Assembly: GCA_900770265.1 (NCBI GenBank) | Contig: CAAGJR010000184.1 | Location: 1-6,019 of the forward strand | Reading direction: 5' to 3' | Length of the DNA stretch: 6,019 nt | From: an uncultured Acidaminococcus sp. | Lineage (GTDB): Bacteria; Bacillota; Negativicutes; Acidaminococcales; Acidaminococcaceae | Shown here: in pieces, positions 1 through 5,042 of the stretch | How positions within the stretch are numbered: the first letter of the stretch is position 1 | Layout: each line of letters opens with the position of its first letter | Position numbers and translations under genes: made by a program | Notes under the pieces: generated by a model | What the model was told of the DNA's origin: nothing | The model's database searches: none | Seen by the model: only the letters and a program-made list of their open reading frames with translations

Positions 1-771
1 GGCCACCACCGGGTCCACATAGCTCAGGATGGCCGTGGTCTGGGCCGGCACCTGGGTCAGGCTGCCGAAATAGATTCCGTAGGCCAGCCCCGTGTGGACC
101 ACCCCCAGGAGCACCGTCAGGCCCCAGCCCAGGCCCGTCATGGTGTGGAAATCCAGCTGACCCGTGAAGCTGGAATACACCAGCAGAAACAGAGCTGCCG
201 TCCCCAGCTGGGCTGCCGTCTGTTCATAGGGATCCAGCCCGGTGAGGGTCTTGCTCAGCACAATGATGGCCGCATAGAAAAAGGCTCCCAGCAGGGCATA
301 CACCACGCCGCTGAAATCCCCGGTGCCGCCCTGGGGCGCACCGCCCACCACACCGGACACCAGCAGCATGCCGCCGATGGTGATGGCCGCGCACACCAGC
401 TTCCGCCGGCGCAGCACCTCATGAAACACCAGCGGGGCCGCCGCCAGCATGAACACCGGTGCCATGTAGTAGCACAGCGTGGCGATGGCCACCGTGGTAT
501 GGTTGAAAGCCTCGAAGAAGAAGACCCAGTCCAGCCCCAGCAGCAGACCGCTGAGCAGCAGCTTGGGAGCCCGCCGCCGCAGGGCATCCCAATGGAAGGG
601 GATGTGCCCCAGCTGCATGAGCACCACCATGGAAAGGCAGCCCAGGGCCGCCCGCAAAAAGGCCAATGGCACCGATCCCAACGGAATGTACCGGCGTACC
701 AGCCCGATGGTCCCGAAGATCACCAGGGAAAGCAGCATCCGGCCTTTGGGAGAAAGAAAAGAGAGTTCCAT
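1..771 (-). CDS. EamA/DMT-family transporter, 3' end cut by window
   Basis: This reads as an inner-membrane permease of the drug/metabolite transporter superfamily, the ten-helix type with two EamA repeats. Members export amino acids, metabolites or drugs, and the substrate cannot be told here. The frame runs from ATG at 771 to the window edge without a stop, giving 257 residues. Hydrophobic segments alternate with short basic loops. The first repeat spans about residues 12-141, with the family-like stretch HTTVAIATLCYYMAPVF (91-107) and the basic cluster RRRK (121-124). The second starts near 152 and reaches AILSYVDPVVA (247-257), typical of the penultimate helix, so roughly 30-45 residues are missing. 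The ATG was chosen because no other in-frame ATG lies upstream and AAAGGA sits 12 bases before it, a somewhat long spacing. It is transcribed divergently from the alcohol dehydrogenase. The family call is firm; the substrate is unknown. Confidence 0.9.
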   Translation of the reverse strand, partial: MELSFLSPKGRMLLSLVIFGTIGLVRRYIPLGSVPLAFLRAALGCLSMVVLMQLGHIPFHWDALRRRAPKLLLSGLLLGLDWVFFFEAFNHTTVAIATLCYYMAPVFMLAAAPLVFHEVLRRRKLVCAAITIGGMLLVSGVVGGAPQGGTGDFSGVVYALLGAFFYAAIIVLSKTLTGLDPYEQTAAQLGTAALFLLVYSSFTGQLDFHTMTGLGWGLTVLLGVVHTGLAYGIYFGSLTQVPAQTTAILSYVDPVVA

Positions 772-813
772 ATCCAGCGTCCATCCTTTGCAGCTAAATT
801 TTCAGATTGTTTT

Positions 814-822
814 ATTATAGCA
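814..822 (-). promoter_or_regulatory. Extended -10 promoter for the EamA transporter gene
   Basis: On the minus strand the sequence TGCTATAAT gives a consensus TATAAT hexamer (819 down to 814) preceded by the TGn extension. A start of transcription near 807 would leave a leader of about 36 bases before the ATG at 771. No good -35 is present at the usual distance: the bases at 842-837 read CGCAAA. The promoter therefore probably relies on the extended -10. The TGC of this element is also the outer end of the 820-857 inverted repeat. Confidence 0.65.
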
Positions 823-857
823 TAAGGGAGGTGTCTTTTGCGACACCTCCCTTATGC
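820..857. repeat. Perfect 16-bp inverted repeat in divergent intergenic region
   Basis: The arms GCATAAGGGAGGTGTC (820-835) and GACACCTCCCTTATGC (842-857) are exact reverse complements around a six-base loop (TTTTGC on plus, GCAAAA on minus). It looks like a terminator stem, but neither side has a continuous T-run. On the minus strand it is followed at once by the TATAAT of the EamA promoter. No gene converges on it, so a role as an ordinary terminator is doubtful. An operator, a promoter-overlapping control element or a relic terminator are the alternatives. Confidence 0.8.
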
Positions 858-864
858 AACTTTT

Positions 865-891
865 GTTGTACAACCCTTGGTTCAGGGTTGT
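865..891. repeat. Overlapping palindrome and stem-loop upstream of adh
   Basis: Two dyads share bases. GTTGTACAAC (865-874) is a perfect 10-bp palindrome. ACAACCCT (870-877) pairs exactly with AGGGTTGT (884-891) around a six-base loop. They lie 40-66 bases upstream of the -10 box of the alcohol dehydrogenase gene, a plausible place for an activator or repressor site. The regulator is not identifiable from this sequence. Confidence 0.55.
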
Positions 892-927
892 TCCGTCCTT
901 CTTTCCTTTCTCCATGCCTTATACCCA

Positions 928-936
928 TGGTACAAT
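928..936 (+). promoter_or_regulatory. Extended -10 promoter for the alcohol dehydrogenase gene
   Basis: TGGTACAAT supplies a TGn extension and a TACAAT hexamer at 931-936. A start near 943 would leave a leader of about 21 bases containing the ribosome binding site. The -35 region (around 908-913, TTCTCC) matches the consensus poorly. A short dyad, CCATG (912-916) and CATGG (926-930), flanks the spacer and touches the extension. Confidence 0.55.
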
Positions 937-949
937 AAAAGAAAACACC

Positions 950-956
950 AAGGAGG
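950..956 (+). promoter_or_regulatory. Ribosome binding site fixing the adh start
   Basis: AAGGAGG lies seven bases before ATG 964. It decides between this start and an in-frame TTG at 838, which would add 42 residues unlike any part of the enzyme family. Confidence 0.85.
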
Positions 957-963
957 CATCCCC

Positions 964-2136
964 ATGAAAGATTTCGTGTATGATATCCCCACCAAAGTCT
1001 ATTTCGGCAAAACCGCCCTTTCCCATCTGGGCGAGGAGCTGGCCCGGTTCGGCCACAAGGTGCTGCTGGCCTACGGTGGCGGTTCCATCAAGCGCACCGG
1101 CCTGTACGACAGACTTGTGGAACAGTTCAAAGCCCATCAGCTGGAATGGGTGGAGCTGTCCGGCATCGAGCCCAACCCCCGGATCCAGTCCGTGCGCCAG
1201 GGCGTTTCCCTCTGCAAAGAGCAGGGCTGTGATATAGTGCTGGCCGTAGGCGGCGGTTCCTGTATGGATGCGGGCAAATTCATTGCCGCCGGGGCCTGTG
1301 TGGATTTCGACCCCTGGGATTTCTTCACGAAAAATTCCCCGATTACAGATGCTCTTCCGCTTTTCACCATTCCCACCATTGCCGCCACCGGTTCGGAAAT
1401 GGATAATATCGGCGTCATCAGCAATATGGAAACCCGGCAAAAGCTGGCCCGGGGTGCTGCGCCCCTGCAGCCCAAGATCTCGTTCCTGGATCCGGAGCTG
1501 ACGTACTCGGTGAGCCGGTACCAGACCGCCTGCGGTTCTGCCGACATCCTGTCCCACATCATGGAGACGTACTTCAACCCGGGCGAGGGCATGTTCATGC
1601 TGGACAGCGTCATGGAAGGGCTTATGAAGACCGTGCTGAAATATACCCCCATCGCCCTGGAACATCCCGATGACTACGAAGCCCGGGCCAATCTGATGTG
1701 GACGTCCACCTGGGCCATCAACGGGTTCATCAAGACCTGCCAGAACCACGTGTGGGCCTGCCACGGGCTGGAACACGAGCTGTCCGCCATCTACGACATC
1801 ACCCACGGCCTGGGCCTGGCCATCGTCACGCCCCGGTTCCTGGAGTACTGCCTGGACGAAACCAACGTGAGCCGGTATGTGCGGTTCGGGGTGAATGTAT
1901 TCGGGCTGGATCCCCACCAGGACCCTATGACCATCGCCCGGGAAAGCATCCGGAAGCTGGCCGACTTCTTCTACAAAGACCTGGGGCTCACGTCCACCCT
2001 CACCGAACTGGGTATCAAAAAAGAAGATTTCCCGGTAATGGCCCGGAAAGCCTGCGAAGTCAAAGGCGGAGAGATCAAAGGGTTTAAAGCCCTGCACCCG
2101 GAAGATTGTGCAAAAATTTATGAGATGTGCCTGTAA
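964..2136 (+). CDS. Iron-containing alcohol dehydrogenase (BDH/YqhD-like)
   Basis: This is a group III metal-dependent alcohol dehydrogenase that reduces aldehydes such as butyraldehyde or acetaldehyde to alcohols with NAD(P)H in the cytoplasm, or the reverse. The 390-residue length matches the butanol dehydrogenase/YqhD branch (about 387). The N-terminal nucleotide-binding half has AYGGGSIKRTGLYD (36-49) and AVGGGSCMDAGK (94-105), the two GGGS loops that contact the cofactor. The C-terminal half carries the metal ligands in GSADILSHIMETYF (Asp194, His198), CHGLEHE (His267) and DITHG (His281), the same numbering as I recall for E. coli YqhD. No key residue is missing. The gene has its own promoter and a strong terminator overlapping its stop codon, so it appears monocistronic. 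It probably regenerates oxidised cofactor during fermentation or detoxifies aldehydes. Cofactor choice (NADH or NADPH) and true substrate are not settled by sequence. Confidence 0.95.
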   Translation: MKDFVYDIPTKVYFGKTALSHLGEELARFGHKVLLAYGGGSIKRTGLYDRLVEQFKAHQLEWVELSGIEPNPRIQSVRQGVSLCKEQGCDIVLAVGGGSCMDAGKFIAAGACVDFDPWDFFTKNSPITDALPLFTIPTIAATGSEMDNIGVISNMETRQKLARGAAPLQPKISFLDPELTYSVSRYQTACGSADILSHIMETYFNPGEGMFMLDSVMEGLMKTVLKYTPIALEHPDDYEARANLMWTSTWAINGFIKTCQNHVWACHGLEHELSAIYDITHGLGLAIVTPRFLEYCLDETNVSRYVRFGVNVFGLDPHQDPMTIARESIRKLADFFYKDLGLTSTLTELGIKKEDFPVMARKACEVKGGEIKGFKALHPEDCAKIYEMCL

Positions 2137-2170
2137 AATAAGGGTGCTGCAAAAGCAGCACCCTTATTTT
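2135..2170 (+). terminator. Intrinsic terminator of the alcohol dehydrogenase gene
   Basis: AAAATAAGGGTGCTGC (2135-2150) and GCAGCACCCTTATTTT (2155-2170) form a perfect 16-bp stem closed by an AAAA loop. The 3' arm ends in TTATTTT, which serves as the U-tract. The left arm begins inside the TAA stop codon (2134-2136). The symmetric A/T tails mean it could work on both strands. Confidence 0.92.
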
Positions 2171-2258
2171 AGCTATCGTGCGGGTTACACCGCCCGATGT
2201 CTCCAGTCCCTGCTCTCTGGCCGATGGAAGGAATCCGCCTTTGGCTCATTTCCAAAAA
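2171..2258. other. Non-coding stretch after adh terminator
   Basis: I see no ribosome binding site with a credible start, no RNA gene and only very short dyads of about 4 bp here. Open frames that cross it continue into lysR in the wrong frame and look like the by-product of high GC. It is either plain spacer or an outer part of the repeat structure that follows. Confidence 0.5.
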
Positions 2259-2512
2259 GCCCTCCGGGCGACCTGGGCGCGGATGTCCCTCATGGGCCAT
2301 CCCTACGAAACCAACGCACGGTTCGGACCCAGGTCCGAAAGCCTTGTTTTCCGTAGGGGCGCACCAAGATTTTTGCCGAAGGCAAAATATCGCCCGGTAC
2401 GCCCGCCAAGAAACGTACACTTTGACCGAAGTGTACAGGGCAGGCAAAATATCGCCCGGTGCGCCCATCCGCAGCCTGTCAGTCTTTCCGGTCCCAGGTC
2501 GCCCGGCAGGGC
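2259..2512. repeat. Nested-repeat element with imperfect inverted ends (MITE- or REP-like)
   Basis: The left end, 19 bases at 2259-2277, and the right end, 20 bases at 2493-2512, are reverse complements except for one extra C at 2507. The innermost 14 bp (2264-2277 with 2493-2506) are exact. Inside lie further dyads. CCCTACG (2301-2307) pairs with CGTAGGG (2352-2358) around the hairpin TTCGGACC/GGTCCGAA (2322-2339). GGGCGCACC (2357-2365) pairs with GGTGCGCCC (2458-2466). TTTTGCC/GGCAAAA (2371-2387) and GTACACTT/AAGTGTAC (2415-2436) form smaller hairpins. No protein is encoded. No target-site duplication is obvious at the edges (AAAAA on the left, CATAT on the right). It could be a miniature transposon, a composite of REP-like palindromes, or a structured regulatory or RNA element. 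The boundaries are inferred from the inverted ends. Confidence 0.6.
2381..2466. repeat. 24-bp direct repeat, two copies 62 bp apart
   Basis: Copy 1 (2381-2404) and copy 2 (2443-2466) begin with GGCAAAATATCGCCCGGT and end in CGCCC. They differ at one position (A at 2399, G at 2461). Both are preceded by a CCAAGA motif (2364-2369 and 2406-2411) and a CCGAAG core, suggesting a diverged tandem duplication with about 20 extra bases in the second unit. Only two copies exist. Confidence 0.8.
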
Positions 2513-2518
2513 CATATA

Positions 2519-2527
2519 TGCTATAAT
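2519..2527 (+). promoter_or_regulatory. Extended -10 promoter for lysR
   Basis: TGCTATAAT places a consensus TATAAT at 2522-2527, seven bases past the right end of the repeat element. The bases where a -35 would lie (2499-2504, TCGCCC) are inside that inverted end and do not match the consensus. A start near 2534 leaves a leader of about 26 bases. The element is the same as the EamA promoter's nine-base -10 motif. Confidence 0.65.
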
Positions 2528-2548
2528 ACAGACACCAGCACCCATCCC

Positions 2549-2554
2549 AGGAGG
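2549..2554 (+). promoter_or_regulatory. Ribosome binding site of lysR
   Basis: AGGAGG lies five bases before ATG 2560 and supports that start for the regulator. Confidence 0.8.
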
Positions 2555-2559
2555 TTTCC

Positions 2560-3513
2560 ATGGATACACACAATCTTCGCTATTTTGCGGCCGTTGCCAA
2601 ATATGGGTCCATCACCCGGGCCGCCAAAGCCATGTACATTTCCCAGCCCCAGCTCAGCCACATCATCAAACAGATGGAAAACGAGATGGGCATGACCCTG
2701 TTCCGCCGCACCAGCCAGGGCACCCGCCTTACGGTGGACGGCCAGCGGATCCTGGCCCACTGCAAGATCATCCTGCGGGAACTGGACCAGCTGCAGAACC
2801 TGTCCAGCAGCCGGAAGCAGGACGCCGGCAGCTTGAACGTGAGCATGACCCGGTTCTCCCACACGGCAGAATGTTACAACGAAATCTGCCGCCGCTACCA
2901 GGACGTGGACCGGTTCTCCAACCACCTGTGCGAAACCTCCACCCTGGATGTGGTTTCCCAGGTAAAGAGCGGCTATTCCAATGTGGGAGTCATCCACATG
3001 ACCACCGTCCGGAAAGACCTGGAAACGTATTTTGCCCTCCAGGGACTCCAGTTCATCCCCCTGGCCACCTTCCGCCCCTATGTGTGTCTTTCCGCCGACC
3101 ACGAGCTGATCCAGCGCTTCGGCCGCAAAGGCGTCCATCTACAGGATCTGCGGGATTACGGGTTCGTCCGCTACATCGGCCAGTATGAAGATTTCATCTA
3201 CCACATCAGCACGGAAAAGGGGTCCATCGATCTGAACGATACCCGCAAGATCATCTACGTAAACGACCGGCAGGAACAGATGGCCCTGCTGTCCCGGACC
3301 AACTTCTTTACCGTGGGGATCATGGAATTCCGGGGCCAGGATTCTCTGTATAAGGTCATCTCCGTCCCTCTGCTGGACTGCAGTGAACACCTCCGTTTCG
3401 GCATCCTGCTGAACCAGGGAGCCATGCTCTCCCGTATGGAAACGGACTTCATCCAGTTGCTGCGGGAACGGTATGCCAAATTGCAGGAGGCAGACCCCTC
3501 ATCGGGTTTATAA
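2560..3513 (+). CDS. LysR-family transcriptional regulator
   Basis: This 317-residue protein has the usual LysR length and layout. The winged helix-turn-helix occupies about residues 1-60. It opens with NLRYFAAVAKYGSITRAAK (5-23), followed by ISQPQLSHIIKQME (27-40) as the recognition region and the wing LFRRTSQGTRLT (47-58). A linker helix follows to about 85, and then a periplasmic-binding-like effector domain (about 91-305). The effector domain departs from the commonest LysR pattern, so no ligand can be assigned. Its start is set by AGGAGG at 2549. It lies directly upstream of, and on the same strand as, the symporter-glutaminase pair, with 104 bp between and no strong terminator. This makes it the likely regulator of that pair. 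LysR genes are more often divergent from their targets, so the link is inference. Its own transcription may be autoregulated. Confidence 0.93.
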   Translation: MDTHNLRYFAAVAKYGSITRAAKAMYISQPQLSHIIKQMENEMGMTLFRRTSQGTRLTVDGQRILAHCKIILRELDQLQNLSSSRKQDAGSLNVSMTRFSHTAECYNEICRRYQDVDRFSNHLCETSTLDVVSQVKSGYSNVGVIHMTTVRKDLETYFALQGLQFIPLATFRPYVCLSADHELIQRFGRKGVHLQDLRDYGFVRYIGQYEDFIYHISTEKGSIDLNDTRKIIYVNDRQEQMALLSRTNFFTVGIMEFRGQDSLYKVISVPLLDCSEHLRFGILLNQGAMLSRMETDFIQLLRERYAKLQEADPSSGL

Positions 3514-3539
3514 ATAGCCCCCATGTTCATCATCTATTT
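3512..3539. repeat. Weak dyad between lysR and the symporter gene
   Basis: AAATAG (3512-3517) and CTATTT (3534-3539) are reverse complements separated by 16 bases. The left arm overlaps the lysR stop codon. The arms are short and AT-only apart from one G/C pair, so this is a poor terminator. Its position just upstream of the symporter -10 box makes a regulator site possible. Confidence 0.3.
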
Positions 3540-3561
3540 CCCCGATACCTGATTTCTCTTT

Positions 3562-3567
3562 TATAAT
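3562..3567 (+). promoter_or_regulatory. -10 box for the symporter-glutaminase operon
   Basis: A consensus TATAAT lies in an AT-rich stretch 50 bases before the symporter start. There is no TG extension. The best -35 alternatives around 3538-3544 (TTCCCC) match poorly, as expected for a promoter needing an activator such as a LysR protein. The predicted leader is about 44 bases long. Confidence 0.55.
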
Positions 3568-3600
3568 GGATTGTGTAAGTTTTTGCATAATTCGAAATAG

Positions 3601-3605
3601 AGGAG
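3601..3605 (+). promoter_or_regulatory. Ribosome binding site of the symporter gene, long spacing
   Basis: AGGAG lies 12 bases before ATG 3618 and 15 before the adjacent in-frame ATG 3621. The spacing is longer than for the other plus-strand genes here, and the intervening bases are A-rich. Either ATG could be used. Confidence 0.55.
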
Positions 3606-3617
3606 AAACAACGAAAA

Positions 3618-5024
3618 ATGATGCAATTTTTAGATGCGGTAGACAGTATCCTGTACTATCCGATCCTGCTGATCGTCATGGGAGCCGCCGGGCTGTATTT
3701 CAGCCTGCGCATGGGTTTTGTGCAGGTACGGTGGCTGCCGGAAGCGCTCCGGCTGCTGATGGTGAAACCCAAGGACGGAAATGGCACGTCTCCTTTCCAG
3801 GCGCTGATGGTCTCCACCGCCGCCTGTGTGGGCACCGGCAACATCATCGGAGTCTCCACGGCCATCTGCCTGGGCGGCCCCGGGGCCGCCTTCTGGATGA
3901 CGGTCATGGCCATCATCGGCGCTGCTTCCTCCTTCACGGAATGTACCCTGGCCCAGGTGTTCAAGCGGCGGAAGCCGGATGGTTCCTGCTATGGGGGACC
4001 TGCCTATTACATCGAAGATGCCCTGCATAATAAGGCCATGGCCACGGCCTTTGTGATTTTCCTGCTGCTCACCTACTCGTTCGGGTTCAATCTGCTCTGC
4101 TCCTACAACGTACAGTCCACGTTCTCCGTCTACAGTTTCTATAACCCGGCCACGACCCCGGCCCTTATCGGAGCCATCCTGGCCCTGCTGGTCGGTGCCT
4201 GTATCATGGGCGGTGCCAAGGCCATTGAAAAGGCAGCCGGTGTGCTGGTTCCTTTCATGGGCGTAGCCTATGCCCTGGTGACCATCGTGGTCCTGGTGCT
4301 GAACTACCAGGAAATCCCCCGGGTCATTGAAGCCATCCTGTCCGATGCCTTCAATTTCCGGGCCATCTTCAGCGGCATCGGCGGTTCCTGCCTGGTCATG
4401 GGCATCAAGCGGGGCCTATATTCCAACGAAGCCGGTGTGGGGTCCGCCCCCAACGCGGCCGCTGCCGCCACCACCAGCCACCCTGTGAAGCAGGGACTGG
4501 TCCAGATGCTGTCCGTATACATCGATACGGTGATCCTGTGCAACGCCACTGCGTTCATGTGTCTGGTCTCTGAAGTCCCCGGCAACGCAGAAAATGCCGG
4601 TGCCCTGTGGGTACAGACTTCCCTGCACAAAGTACTGGGAGATTTCGGTCCCCTGTTCATCACTGTTTCCATGCTGGTGTTCTCCTTCACCACTCTGATC
4701 GGGAACATCTACTATTGTGAGAATGGGCTGGCTTATCTGAATCACAAACAGCTCCCCACGAAGAGTTTTATGAAACGGTTCCATCTGTATGCAGTCCTCA
4801 TCGTGTTCCTGGGCGCCATCATCCCCATGGCTGCAGCCTGGGACCTGGCCGACATCATGATGGGCGGCATGACGCTGATCAACCTGACAGCCTGCGTCCT
4901 TCTCAGCGGCGTGGCCGTCAAAACATATCAAGATTATAAAAAACAGAAAGAAGCAGGTCTGGACCCGCACTTCAAAGCCAGTTCCATCGGCCTGCCGTCG
5001 GATCTGTTGGATTTCTGGAAATAA
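3618..5024 (+). CDS. Sodium/amino-acid symporter, AGCS family (probable glutamine importer)
   Basis: This is an inner-membrane carrier of the alanine-or-glycine:cation symporter family, which couples amino-acid uptake to sodium. It has 468 residues, within the family norm of 450-500, with about ten or eleven hydrophobic segments. Diagnostic stretches are GTGNIIGVSTAI (72-83), GGPGAAFWM (86-94), YGGPAYYIE (125-133), GIKRGLYSNEAGVGSAP (262-278) and HPVKQGL (288-294). The C-terminal tail from about 436 is hydrophilic. Members carry alanine, glycine or glutamine, and the sequence motifs alone do not separate these. The glutaminase gene 18 bp downstream argues for glutamine, as in the B. subtilis ybgH-ybgJ (glnT-glsA) pair. 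Two ATGs stand side by side at the start; the first is taken. Family confidence is very high, the glutamine assignment moderate. Confidence 0.95.
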   Translation: MMQFLDAVDSILYYPILLIVMGAAGLYFSLRMGFVQVRWLPEALRLLMVKPKDGNGTSPFQALMVSTAACVGTGNIIGVSTAICLGGPGAAFWMTVMAIIGAASSFTECTLAQVFKRRKPDGSCYGGPAYYIEDALHNKAMATAFVIFLLLTYSFGFNLLCSYNVQSTFSVYSFYNPATTPALIGAILALLVGACIMGGAKAIEKAAGVLVPFMGVAYALVTIVVLVLNYQEIPRVIEAILSDAFNFRAIFSGIGGSCLVMGIKRGLYSNEAGVGSAPNAAAAATTSHPVKQGLVQMLSVYIDTVILCNATAFMCLVSEVPGNAENAGALWVQTSLHKVLGDFGPLFITVSMLVFSFTTLIGNIYYCENGLAYLNHKQLPTKSFMKRFHLYAVLIVFLGAIIPMAAAWDLADIMMGGMTLINLTACVLLSGVAVKTYQDYKKQKEAGLDPHFKASSIGLPSDLLDFWK

Positions 5025-5027
5025 TTG

Positions 5028-5034
5028 AAGGAGG
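5028..5034 (+). promoter_or_regulatory. Ribosome binding site fixing the glutaminase start
   Basis: AAGGAGG lies eight bases before ATG 5043. It excludes an in-frame TTG at 5025, since the site would then be inside the coding region. ATG 5049 remains a weaker alternative. Confidence 0.85.
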
Positions 5035-5042
5035 GAAAACAC

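Noticed and set aside
94..825. Plus-strand open frame of 243 codons across the transporter gene.
   Set aside because: It is rich in Gln, His and Pro with no domain, while the opposite strand encodes a clear EamA protein. It is a shadow frame.
838..963. In-frame 42-residue extension of the alcohol dehydrogenase from TTG 838, preceded by an RBS-like AAGGGAGGT.
   Set aside because: The family begins at the MKDFVYDIPT-like N-terminus, and AAGGAGG is correctly placed before ATG 964. The extension would also span the adh promoter, and the RBS-like bases are an arm of the 820-857 dyad.
919..2097. Long antisense open frame of 392 codons opposite the alcohol dehydrogenase.
   Set aside because: It lies wholly against a gene with intact catalytic motifs. 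Its composition, rich in Gly, His, Val and Gln, is typical of an antisense frame in GC-rich DNA, and it has no recognisable domain.
2381..2466. Repeats spaced like a CRISPR array.
   Set aside because: There are only two 24-bp copies, no third unit, no cas gene in the window, and the intervening 38 bases contain part of a related repeat.
2259..2512. Insertion sequence remnant with transposase.
   Set aside because: No frame inside shows transposase motifs, and no target-site duplication is visible. Only a non-coding element is supported.
2178..3188. Plus-strand open frame of 336 codons covering the repeat region and part of lysR.
   Set aside because: It overlaps lysR in another frame, is low in hydrophobic residues and rich in Pro and Arg, and lacks a ribosome binding site.
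3586..3591. CATAAT as a second -10 box before the symporter gene.
   Set aside because: The only -35-like sequence, TTGTGT at 3571, is nine bases away, which is too close. The TATAAT at 3562 is the better candidate.
5025..5042. TTG start for the glutaminase, adding six residues.
   Set aside because: The ribosome binding site AAGGAGG (5028-5034) would be inside the coding sequence, whereas it is well spaced for ATG 5043.
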